From: an uncultured Clostridia bacterium
GTDB lineage: Bacteria > Bacillota > Clostridia > Lachnospirales > Lachnospiraceae
Assembly (NCBI GenBank): GCA_946623485.1
Contig: CAMORF010000173.1
Span: 1-5,402, forward strand
Direction: 5' to 3'
Length of the DNA: 5,402 nt
Shown: positions 1-5,402 of the stretch, piece by piece
How the letters are laid out: the number at the start of each line of letters is the position of its first letter
Position numbering within the stretch: the first letter of the stretch is position 1
The notes under the pieces: model-generated
What the model saw: the letters and a program-made list of their open reading frames with translations, nothing else
The model's database searches: none
Told to the model about the DNA's origin: nothing
Made by a program: the position numbers and the translations under genes

Positions 1-887
1 GTTCCGTTCGCCAGCCACACAGCACATTCCACAGCGCCGTCTTCCTTCTGCCACAACAGATTCGGAAGCGCATACAGTGCCCCTTCAAAAACAGCCCCCG
101 ACGCAAACCGCATGCCAAAGGACGGATAGAGATCCACCGCGTTCCTGCCATTGGAGCGCGCCTCCATGAATCCTTCCGGATAATTCGGATCCAGCAGATC
201 CTCCGCCGGAGAGATGCTCGCCTTCCATCCGTCTTCATAGCTTGCCAGCCGCATCAGGGTGGAGTACCAGGCAACGGCACCGGTATCATCCACCTCATAG
301 TCACACAGCGCGACCGCAAAATAATAAGGACTCTTTGTCGTATCCTTGGTTGGGTCAAGAAAGCACAGATCCACATGGCGGCTCAGATCCTTCGTCTCAT
401 TCAGCGAGGACTTGACCACCTGCAGCTGATCCTGTACGGTCTGCGCATCCGCTCCCGCCTCGAACAAGGATGCGAAGCTGCTGTTATCATTCAGATCCGC
501 ATAATGCTGCATCTGGGAATACAATGTCCTGGCACCGCTTACGGCATCCTCTGCCGTAATCCCGGCTTCTGCCGGGTTCTGAATTCCGCTGCCACCTTCC
601 AAAGCGCCGGCCTGGGACTCACGATCCTGCGCAGCGCCATCCGAAGAAGCAGTGCCTGCTCCGGCTCCGTCCAAACGAGTGATGCCAGCTCCGGCGCCGT
701 CCGAAGAGGCGGCGTCTGCCCCGCTTCCGTCCGTCCGGGGCGCAGTTTCCGCAGCCGCCGCTTCCGTCTGTACCTCAGATTCATCCGTCCCTATGATCTC
801 AATATCAGCAGCCCGCACTGCGGATGCAAAGGATCCTGCCAGCAGATTTGCGGCAGCCATCAAAGCGATCCATCTTCTCATTTTCAT
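1..887 (-). CDS. Secreted protein of unknown function, N-terminal part (cut by window edge)
   Basis: Open reading frame of 295 codons without a stop, running off the left edge, so the C-terminus is missing. The start ATG (885-887) follows GGAGGGG with 5 nt between GGAGG and the ATG; a second ATG two codons later is placed less well. Residues 1-26 form a signal peptide: MKMRR, then a hydrophobic stretch, then a likely cleavage site at VRA|AD (ASA|VR is an alternative). There is no lipobox cysteine, so it is probably not a lipoprotein. Residues ~35-112 are a low-complexity Ala/Gly/Ser/Asp/Glu linker with three 10-residue repeats. From ~113 on the sequence looks folded: a helical part (YSQMQHYADLND), then strands around YYFAVALCDYEV and AWYSTLMRLASYEDGWK. 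This resembles the NTF2-like/SnoaL pattern often seen in clostridial exported proteins, but that is a weak inference. It is transcribed divergently from the HTH gene. The exported location is well supported; the function is unknown. Confidence 0.85.
   Translation of the reverse strand, partial: MKMRRWIALMAAANLLAGSFASAVRAADIEIIGTDESEVQTEAAAAETAPRTDGSGADAASSDGAGAGITRLDGAGAGTASSDGAAQDRESQAGALEGGSGIQNPAEAGITAEDAVSGARTLYSQMQHYADLNDNSSFASLFEAGADAQTVQDQLQVVKSSLNETKDLSRHVDLCFLDPTKDTTKSPYYFAVALCDYEVDDTGAVAWYSTLMRLASYEDGWKASISPAEDLLDPNYPEGFMEARSNGRNAVDLYPSFGMRFASGAVFEGALYALPNLLWQKEDGAVECAVWLANG
636..725 (-). repeat. Three in-frame 30-bp tandem repeats (10 residues each) in the secreted protein linker
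   Basis: Codons 55-84 of the secreted protein read as three decapeptides: SGADAASSDG, AGAGITRLDG and AGAGTASSDG. The DNA shows the same 30-bp period. Each copy starts on the plus strand with CC(A/G)TCC, and the outer two share CCGAAGA(A/G)GC. The unit is a multiple of three, so copy number can change without breaking the frame. It lies in a flexible Ala/Gly-rich linker between the signal peptide and the putative folded domain. Confidence 0.75.
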
Positions 888-926
888 ATTCCCCTCCAAT
901 CACACGTGAGTGGTATGGTTCATTTT

Positions 927-955
927 ATTGTATCTCATTTCCCAGGCTTTCACAA
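927..955 (-). promoter_or_regulatory. Putative sigma-A promoter for the secreted protein gene
   Basis: On the minus strand, TTGTGA (950-955, 4 of 6 to TTGACA) is followed after exactly 17 nt by TACAAT (927-932, 5 of 6 to TATAAT). Transcription would start near 920, giving a leader of about 33 nt before the ATG at 887. That leader contains the GGAGGGG ribosome binding site and a 10-bp dyad, TCACACGTGA (900-909). The -35 box overlaps that of the opposite promoter. Prediction from consensus only. Confidence 0.5.
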
Positions 956-977
956 CAAAATTGGATTGTGTTATACT
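949..977 (+). promoter_or_regulatory. Putative sigma-A promoter for the HTH gene
   Basis: TTCACA (949-954, 5 of 6 to TTGACA), a 17-nt spacer, then TATACT (972-977, 5 of 6 to TATAAT). This is the best promoter match I see in the window. Start of transcription would be near 984, about 35 nt before the HTH start codon at 1019. The -35 hexamer overlaps the reverse-strand -35 (950-955) by five bases. Confidence 0.6.
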
Positions 978-1018
978 TTGACCAAAAGGATCATGCTCAT
1001 GGGGAAGTTGGAATTCAA

Positions 1019-1555
1019 ATGAAAGAGAATGCACAGGGAAGCAGTCAGTTGATTGCGGATCTCAACAAACAAATAACAGAGCTGAAGAGCCAGGTGAAAA
1101 CCGCTTCCATGGAGATGGAGATGATGCGTGCCCGGATGAGTGACCTGAGCAAGAATGCGAAGCAATCGGTCCAGGTCGAACGTTTCCGTGTCCCGGACGC
1201 CGACAGGCTCAGCGAGATCAATGAAGTGGTCGATCTGATGGAAAAAGCCATCAAGAAAAACCGGCGTTCCCGCCGCGCTCTGTCTGCGAAGGATGGGAGA
1301 ATAGAAGCGAGTACACCACAGAAGGTCGATGAGCGGATGGTTCTCATTGTGCTGAAGCTTCGCAGGAAGGGCTGCTATATCCGTGAGATCGCAGCCCATG
1401 TCGGCCTTGCCGTAGGTACCATCCACAATATCATCCGCAAGTATGGAAACGACCCGCAGATGCAAAACCTCGTGACAGAAGGAACCCAGATGGAACTGAC
1501 TGATTATCTCCTGATCCGGACAGAAGACGACGAGGATGAGGAAGAAGAAAAATAG
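1019..1555 (+). CDS. Coiled-coil / helix-turn-helix DNA-binding protein with acidic tail
   Basis: 178 residues, TAG stop. The frame stays open upstream to 824, but that extension would cross the divergent promoters and run antisense to the secreted-protein gene. The ATG at 1019 lies ~35 nt after the promoter and has a weak GGA 6 nt upstream (a GGGGAAG lies further off). Residues ~8-48 have a heptad pattern (L11, L15, I19, L22, V26) typical of a coiled coil, so it may oligomerise. Residues ~52-100 are basic and charged (KKNRRSRR at 79-86). Residues ~105-143 hold a helix-turn-helix: the first helix around VLIVLKLRRKG, then YIREIAAHVGLAVGTIHNIIRKYG. This resembles the C-terminal HTH of Hin-type recombinases/resolvases, but there is no catalytic serine-recombinase domain. 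The tail is EDDEDEEEEK. A transcription factor or other DNA-binding role is likely. The target is unknown; the divergent secreted-protein gene and its own promoter are the obvious candidates. Confidence 0.8.
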   Translation: MKENAQGSSQLIADLNKQITELKSQVKTASMEMEMMRARMSDLSKNAKQSVQVERFRVPDADRLSEINEVVDLMEKAIKKNRRSRRALSAKDGRIEASTPQKVDERMVLIVLKLRRKGCYIREIAAHVGLAVGTIHNIIRKYGNDPQMQNLVTEGTQMELTDYLLIRTEDDEDEEEEK

Positions 1556-1569
1556 TTGCAAACCGGCAG

Positions 1570-1611
1570 AAAGAACCCGCAGCATTCCATTCGATATGCT
1601 GCGGGTTCTTT
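1570..1611. terminator. Hairpin between convergent genes, probable bidirectional terminator
   Basis: Perfect 16-bp inverted repeat. The left arm is 1570-1585 (starts AAAGAACCCGCAGC), the right arm is 1596-1611 (ends GCTGCGGGTTCTTT), and the loop is 10 nt. It starts 15 nt after the HTH stop codon. It also lies downstream of the minus-strand mrp gene, whose stop is at 1746. The T-runs are short on both sides (TTCTTT on plus, TTCTTTCT on minus). The strong GC-rich stem and its position between convergent genes support rho-independent termination in both directions. Confidence 0.8.
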
Positions 1612-1664
1612 ACCGGCACTTTTCCTCCCTGCGTTTGATTCCCCTGCAACAAAAAAATTCTCCC

Positions 1665-1751
1665 TTACCACAGAGAATGATTCTTCTTGCCGCAGAGGGC
1701 GATTTACCTTGCCGCAAAGGGCGATTTGCCTTGCCGCAGGCGCTTTCAACC
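1665..1751 (-). repeat. 22-bp tandem repeat array overlapping the 3' end of mrp
   Basis: On the plus strand two near-identical 22-bp units lie at 1687-1708 and 1709-1730 (TTGCCGCA(G/A)AGGGCGATTT(A/G)CC, two differences). A diverged unit at 1665-1686 (TTACCACAGAG start) lies on one side, and a 21-bp unit at 1731-1751 (TTGCCGCAGG start) on the other. The last unit covers the mrp stop codon (1746-1748). A further, very degenerate copy may lie at ~1643-1664. The array fills most of the space between the mrp stop and the terminator hairpin. I see no strong hairpin in a single unit. Confidence 0.75.
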
Positions 1752-2603
1752 TGCCGCCTTACGCAGGCAATCCATGGCAGCATGGATGTATTCATTATCA
1801 ACTTCCGAGAACCTGCCTTCATCCGACTTCTCAGAATAAGCAGGCTCGATCGGAATCCTGCCGGCGAGCGCCAGGCCTGTTTCCCGGGCGATCTCTTCGA
1901 TCCGGCTCTTGCCAAACACCTCAATCTGCCTTCCGCAATCCGGACATTTCAGGTAACTGTAATTCTCAATCAGGCCGATGACAGGGATGTTCATCGCCCT
2001 GGCCATGTTCAATGCCTTGGTTACAATCATGCGGACCAGATCCTGCGGGCTGGTCACAATAAAGATCCCATCTACCGGGAGAGACTGGAATACGGTCAGC
2101 GGAACATCCCCGGTTCCCGGCGGCAGATCCACAAGCAGGTAATCAAGCTCCCCCCAGACGACATCCGTCCAGAACTGCTTTACCACGCCAGCGATCACAG
2201 GTCCTCTCCAGATCACTGCCTGCTCCGGATCCTCCATGATCAGGTTCAGGCTCATCACCTTAATCCCATTTTCCGTCACAGCCGGAAGAATCTGTGTCTC
2301 GCTCAGCGCCTCCGCAGGACCGGTAAGGCCATACATCTTCGGAATCGACGGTCCCGTAATATCCGCATCAAGGATCCCGACCCTGGCGCCGGACTTCGCA
2401 AGCGCATTTGCCAGGGAAGCTGTCACAAGAGACTTTCCGACGCCGCCCTTTCCGGATACAATTCCGATCACATGTCTGATATTGCTCTCAGCATTTTGCT
2501 CCACCCGAAAGGACGCAGGCCCTTCACTCCTGCTCGGACACCCCTCACAGCTCTCCCTGGAGCAGCTCGACGCGCTGGAACATGCCTGTTCTTTTTCTGC
2601 CAT
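1746..2603 (-). CDS. mrp: Mrp/NBP35-family Fe-S cluster carrier ATPase
   Basis: 285 residues from the ATG at 2601-2603. The frame is open 14 codons further upstream, but those codons contain the AGGAGG ribosome binding site, so the shorter start is chosen. Deviant Walker A GKGGVGKS is at residues 51-58, the switch region DADITGPS at 79-86, DLPPGTGD (Walker B-like) at 159-166 and the CPDC motif at 220-223. In this MinD/ParA-like family the CxxC pair bridges a 4Fe-4S cluster at the dimer interface, and ATP drives cluster transfer to apo-proteins in the cytoplasm. The N-terminus carries four more cysteines (C8, C14, C19, C22; spacing CX5CX4CX2C). This recalls the N-terminal cluster of eukaryotic Nbp35, though with different spacing. 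The N-terminal DUF59 domain of longer bacterial Mrp proteins is absent. No clear promoter is visible in the 174-bp gap behind aminopeptidase P. Family certain; client proteins unknown. Confidence 0.95.
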   Translation of the reverse strand: MAEKEQACSSASSCSRESCEGCPSRSEGPASFRVEQNAESNIRHVIGIVSGKGGVGKSLVTASLANALAKSGARVGILDADITGPSIPKMYGLTGPAEALSETQILPAVTENGIKVMSLNLIMEDPEQAVIWRGPVIAGVVKQFWTDVVWGELDYLLVDLPPGTGDVPLTVFQSLPVDGIFIVTSPQDLVRMIVTKALNMARAMNIPVIGLIENYSYLKCPDCGRQIEVFGKSRIEEIARETGLALAGRIPIEPAYSEKSDEGRFSEVDNEYIHAAMDCLRKAAG

Positions 2604-2613
2604 AATCTCATTT

Positions 2614-2619
2614 CCTCCT
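2614..2619 (-). promoter_or_regulatory. Ribosome binding site that decides the mrp start
   Basis: AGGAGG on the minus strand, with 10 nt to the ATG at 2601-2603. It lies inside the longer open frame (codons for NTGGN), which argues against translation starting at 2645. The 10-nt spacing is at the long end of normal. Confidence 0.75.
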
Positions 2620-2777
2620 GTATTATTTTCAACTGGCTCCGGCACCGTCTGCAGCCCGCATATGCCTTTGCAGTCCCGCCGGCCTCGCCGACGTTTCCTT
2701 CTGCCGGGAATATCTTACCACAAAATAACGCTTACATCTTGCCTGTCTTTTCATCTATAGATTATCGGCGCCGGTTC

Positions 2778-4595
2778 TCAGACCGCGCGGGTTGCGTCCC
2801 TGAGCCACTCCTTCTCCTCCCCCTCCAGATACGGGGAGATGGTGCGGTATACCATCGCATGGTACTCATTCAGCAGTTCCCTTTCCCGGTGATTCAAAAG
2901 CTCCGGCACCACCGCGTCCAGTTCCCAGGGAACCATGGTCAGATTCTCAAACCGCATAAACTGGCCATATTCATTTTTCTCGTCATACACACACAGCATC
3001 AGGTTTTCACACCGCACGCCAAATTTCCCTTCCAGGTAGAAGCCGGGCTCATTGGACGTAATCATGCCTTCTTCCATGACGCACGGCAGCGGTCTTCCCT
3101 GCATCACCTTATAGCTGAAGCTGTTCGGCCCTTCATGGACATTCAGCTGGAATCCCACCCCGTGACCTGTCCCGTGGTTATAGTCTGCGCCGATCTCCCA
3201 CAACGGCTGCCTGGCAAGATAATCAAATGCGGTTCCGGTACACCCATGTAAGAATTTTGCCGCGCCAAGGTTCAGGTGGCCGCGCAGGACACGCGTGTAG
3301 AATTCCTTCTCTTCCTCCGTCAGCTTCCCGCAGGCGATCGTCCGGGTGATGTCCGTCGTTCCCTCCATGTACTGTCCGCCTGAGTCAAGCAGCAGGAAGC
3401 TCTCGGGCTTCAGCGCAAGGTCTGACTCGCTGGTCGGGCTGTAATGCACAATTGCGCCGTGCGGCCCGTAGGACGCGATCGTCTCGAAGCTTGGTTCGAG
3501 GAAATGCTCCTGCTCCTGCCTGAGTTCCAGCAGCTTCCTGGCTACCCCAAGCTCCGTGACCGGGTGCGCCGGGTCATACTCCTTCATCTGCTGTTTCAGC
3601 CAGAAAATGAACCTGCAGACTGCTACGCCGTCTTTGACATGTGCCTCGCGCATATGCTTCTGTTCTACCGGATTCTTCACTGCCTTCATCAGAATCTCCG
3701 GATTTGGTCTGGCGATGCATTCTGTCTTGTCAAGCGCGGTCCGGAGGGTATCATTCACGCTGGCCGGATCAAACAGCACACGGCTTCCGGCGGGAATCCT
3801 GCCCGCAGCCGCATAAGCCTCCCCATACGGCCTCAGCTCCACGCCATCGTGGGCAAGCGCGGATACCAACTCCCGGGAAAATGCGTCTTCCTGGGCAAAG
3901 AGCAGTACCTGTTCCGGCGTCACCTCAAGATAGGACAGGAACACCGGACTATACAGGATGTCACTTCCGCGCAGGTTCAAAAGCCAGGCGATATCATCCA
4001 GCGACGCTGCAACATGGAACGCGCAGTCTTCCTTTGCCATCGCCTCGCGAAGCTCCTTCAGCTTCTCCGTGCGGCTCTTCCCAGCGTATGCAACGGGAAG
4101 CTCCCTGACCGGGGCACAGGAAAGTCCGGGACGGTTCTTCCAGATCCTGTCTATGAGATCAAGAGGTCCTTCTTTCCCATAATTTCTGCAGACAGCCTTC
4201 CGCTTTTCCAGAACCTTGCGCAGCGCCTCTCCCTTCGCGCAGGTCATGCAGCGCCCGTCATAGCCCAGTACATTCCCTTCGGAGAGATGCTGTTCCAGAA
4301 ATTCCTCAATGGTCGGAACCCCTTCGGCACCGATCTTCATCAATTCAACTCCGCTTCCCGTAAGCTGTTCGCCCGCCTGCAGGAAATATCTCCCATCGGT
4401 CCACAGCCAGGCGCCATCCTGCATCACCAGGGCGGTGCCCGCGGAACCCGTAAAGCCGGTCAGCCATTCCCTGCTTTTAAAATAATCTCCGACATATTCT
4501 GATCCATGAAAATCATCGGTAGGCACCAGCCATGCGTCGATCCCTTCCTCCTGCATACACCTGCGCAGCGCATTCAGTTTCTCCGGTACTGTCAT
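2778..4595 (-). CDS. Aminopeptidase P family Xaa-Pro aminopeptidase (M24B), three-domain form
   Basis: 605 residues from the ATG at 4593-4595, preceded by AAGGCGGGGG (4599-4608). An ATG seven codons upstream (4616) has no ribosome binding site and its codons contain this one. The protein removes N-terminal residues ahead of proline, helping peptide turnover in the cytoplasm; no signal peptide is visible. Domains in order: two creatinase-type N-terminal domains (~1-155 and ~160-305), the pita-bread M24 catalytic domain (~310-535) and the short C-terminal region typical of the ~600-residue XPNPEP1-like form. All five dinuclear-metal ligands are visible: D404 (LLDSGGQY), D415 (GTTDITRT), H478 (HGTGHGVG), E516 (SNEPGFY) and E530 (RCENLML). 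The expected active-site histidines H384 (AIVHYSP) and H474 are also present. Length and motifs are intact, so it should be active. It is often labelled pepP, but E. coli PepP is shorter. It lies between coaX and mrp on the same strand with sizeable gaps, so co-transcription is possible but unproven. Confidence 0.96.
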   Translation of the reverse strand: MTVPEKLNALRRCMQEEGIDAWLVPTDDFHGSEYVGDYFKSREWLTGFTGSAGTALVMQDGAWLWTDGRYFLQAGEQLTGSGVELMKIGAEGVPTIEEFLEQHLSEGNVLGYDGRCMTCAKGEALRKVLEKRKAVCRNYGKEGPLDLIDRIWKNRPGLSCAPVRELPVAYAGKSRTEKLKELREAMAKEDCAFHVAASLDDIAWLLNLRGSDILYSPVFLSYLEVTPEQVLLFAQEDAFSRELVSALAHDGVELRPYGEAYAAAGRIPAGSRVLFDPASVNDTLRTALDKTECIARPNPEILMKAVKNPVEQKHMREAHVKDGVAVCRFIFWLKQQMKEYDPAHPVTELGVARKLLELRQEQEHFLEPSFETIASYGPHGAIVHYSPTSESDLALKPESFLLLDSGGQYMEGTTDITRTIACGKLTEEEKEFYTRVLRGHLNLGAAKFLHGCTGTAFDYLARQPLWEIGADYNHGTGHGVGFQLNVHEGPNSFSYKVMQGRPLPCVMEEGMITSNEPGFYLEGKFGVRCENLMLCVYDEKNEYGQFMRFENLTMVPWELDAVVPELLNHRERELLNEYHAMVYRTISPYLEGEEKEWLRDATRAV

Positions 4596-4620
4596 AATCC
4601 CCCGCCTTTCTCTCATTTTT

Positions 4621-4896
4621 AATCTTTACGCACTCTTATCTTTACGCATTCTTATCCTTACGCACTCCGATCTTTATATCTTTATGCCTCTGATTTTTTG
4701 CGAATGCTTATCTGTATACTTTTTCTCCTTACTTCTTAATCTTTACAAATTTTTATCTTTATGCTTCTCATTCTCCACGCTTCATATCTTTACGCGTTCT
4801 CATCTTTATGCGTTCTCATCTTTATGCGTTCTCATCTTTATGCGTTCTCATCTTTACGTGTTCTCATCTTTACGTGTTCTTATCTTTACGTGTTCT
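4621..4896 (-). repeat. 16-bp tandem repeat array between coaX and aminopeptidase P
   Basis: Plus-strand consensus is (C/T)ATCTTTA(C/T)G(C/T)GTTCT. Seven near-perfect units run without gaps from 4785 to 4896, and the sequence TATC continues to 4900. Three units with a CA instead of GT (CGCACTCT type) lie at 4621-4668, and recognisable copies lie at 4677-4692, 4738-4753 and 4754-4769. The segments between are degenerate but largely keep the 16-bp register. The array fills the gap of about 290 bp between the two genes and contains the coaX stop codon. On the transcribed strand it is purine-rich (AGAACGCATAAAGATG), so little RNA structure is expected. I see no convincing promoter or terminator in it. 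Confidence 0.9.
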
Positions 4897-5402
4897 TATC
4901 ATAAATCACCTTCAGACCCGTCAGAATCAGGGAATCATCCAACTGGATTTTATGCCGGCAGACAGGAATCACAGTCCGGGCAAGCCCACCCGTCGCAACC
5001 ACAGTCATTTCCTCCCCCATCTCCTGCTCCATCCGATCCAGGAGGCCGTCGATCATCGCAGCATGGCCCAGCACGATTCCGCTCCGCATCGCATCCACGG
5101 TATTATGTCCGATCGCATGCTTCGGAACATCCAGAGAGATCCCATACAGCATGGATGTACCCGCTACCAGGGAGGACAGGTTCAGCTTGATTCCGGGCAT
5201 GATCGATCCGCCGATGTAGTTCCCGGCCCGGTCCGCAACTGACAGCGTCGTAGCAGTTCCCATATCAATGACGACAAGCGGCGGAGCGTATTTTACCAGA
5301 GCGCCCACCACGCCTGCAACCAGATCTGCACCTACGGAAGAAGGATCGTCGATCCGGATATTGACCCCACTGCGGATCCCGGGGCCAAGCACCAGTGCTT
5401 TT
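4886..5402 (-). CDS. coaX: Type III pantothenate kinase, C-terminal part (cut by window edge)
   Basis: 171 codons plus one base are visible. The N-terminus, with the DxGNT phosphate-binding motif, lies beyond the right edge; the family is usually ~255-260 residues, so about a third is missing. The GTG at 5390-5392 is an internal valine (KALVLGPGI), not a start. The enzyme phosphorylates pantothenate, the first step of coenzyme A synthesis; type III enzymes of the ASKHA fold need a monovalent cation and resist CoA feedback. Visible motifs: GPGIRSGVNIRID, GADLVAGVV (at the GADR position of many homologues), VVIDMGTATT, GGSIMPGI and ATGGLART. The C-terminus ...LKVIYDKNT looks like a natural end for the family. 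Its last codons, GAT AAG AAC ACG TAA, are also the unit of the 16-bp array that follows. Clear assignment; it cannot be checked for an intact N-terminus here. Confidence 0.95.
   Translation of the reverse strand, partial: KALVLGPGIRSGVNIRIDDPSSVGADLVAGVVGALVKYAPPLVVIDMGTATTLSVADRAGNYIGGSIMPGIKLNLSSLVAGTSMLYGISLDVPKHAIGHNTVDAMRSGIVLGHAAMIDGLLDRMEQEMGEEMTVVATGGLARTVIPVCRHKIQLDDSLILTGLKVIYDKNT

Noticed and set aside
824..1018. 65-codon upstream extension of the HTH protein
   Set aside because: It would start upstream of the predicted promoter, run antisense to the signal-peptide region of the secreted protein and have a non-protein-like composition.
375..1022. Plus-strand 215-codon frame over the secreted-protein gene
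   Set aside because: It is antisense to the partial secreted protein, which has a clear signal peptide, ribosome binding site and promoter. Only the final 9 codons (from 993) are considered separately as a leader.
2667..2705. GC-rich hairpin (CGTCGGC GAG GCCGGCG on minus) as a terminator or riboswitch upstream of mrp
   Set aside because: Only 7 bp with a wobble pair, no following T-run, and no recognisable riboswitch core.
2629..2754. 41-codon minus-strand frame (MKRQARCKRYFVVRYS start) between aminopeptidase P and mrp
   Set aside because: No ribosome binding site before the ATG, a highly basic low-information peptide and no recognisable family. Chance is the simpler explanation.
1536..3251. 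571-codon plus-strand open frame
   Set aside because: It lies antisense to mrp and part of aminopeptidase P, which have full catalytic motifs. Its peptide is rich in R, H, P and L with no recognisable domain, typical of a shadow frame.
3444..4502. 352-codon plus-strand open frame
   Set aside because: Entirely antisense to aminopeptidase P, with no domain and no plausible start signal.
4621..4896. CRISPR array
   Set aside because: The units are 16 bp and directly adjoining, with no unique spacers and no cas genes, so this is a simple tandem repeat.
4684..5242. Two long plus-strand frames with repetitive peptides (HLYAFSSLCVLIF type) over the array and coaX
   Set aside because: The plus-strand array unit has no stop in any frame, which opens these frames artificially. 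The rest is antisense to the well-supported coaX gene, and no ribosome binding site is seen.
5390..5392. GTG as the start of coaX
   Set aside because: The frame continues upstream to the window edge as KAL before VLGPGI, which matches the conserved interior of type III pantothenate kinases. The true start is outside the window.

Overview
The window most likely comes from a Gram-positive anaerobe of the Clostridia, possibly a Lachnospiraceae-like genome. This is inferred from strong GGAGG-type ribosome binding sites, moderate GC content, the type III (CoaX) pantothenate kinase, the short Mrp/NBP35 ATPase with an N-terminal cysteine cluster, and a ~600-residue three-domain aminopeptidase P. The assignment rests on gene content and style, not on a marker gene.

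Layout. (1) Positions 1-887, minus strand: the N-terminal 295 codons of a secreted protein of unknown function. It has a signal peptide and a low-complexity Ala/Gly/Ser/Asp linker containing three 10-residue repeats. (2) Positions 888-1018: a compact divergent control region. Two sigma-A-like promoters face away from each other and their -35 boxes overlap almost completely. (3) Positions 1019-1555, plus strand: a 178-residue DNA-binding-type protein with an N-terminal coiled coil, a recombinase/resolvase-like helix-turn-helix and a very acidic tail. (4) Positions 1570-1611: a perfect 16-bp hairpin lying between convergent genes, probably a shared terminator. (5) Positions 1665-1751: a 22-bp tandem repeat array that runs into the stop codon of the next gene. 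(6) Positions 1746-2603, minus strand: Mrp/NBP35-family Fe-S carrier ATPase. (7) Positions 2778-4595, minus strand: aminopeptidase P with all five metal ligands. (8) Positions 4621-4896: a 16-bp tandem array of about 17 copies or degenerate copies, whose last copy contains the stop codon of the next gene. (9) Positions 4886-5402, minus strand: the C-terminal two-thirds of type III pantothenate kinase (coaX), cut by the window edge.

The minus-strand genes coaX, aminopeptidase P and mrp are co-directional and could be transcribed together, ending at the 1570-1611 hairpin. They are separated by about 290 and 174 bp, however, and have unrelated jobs (CoA synthesis, peptide turnover, Fe-S assembly). 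The left pair (secreted protein and HTH protein) is arranged like a regulator and its divergent target.

Most of the window is ordinary core metabolism. The parts that deserve a second look are the two unrelated tandem arrays that each begin in the last codons of a gene, and the HTH protein with its interlocked divergent promoters. I see no CRISPR, mobile element, RNA gene or defence system.
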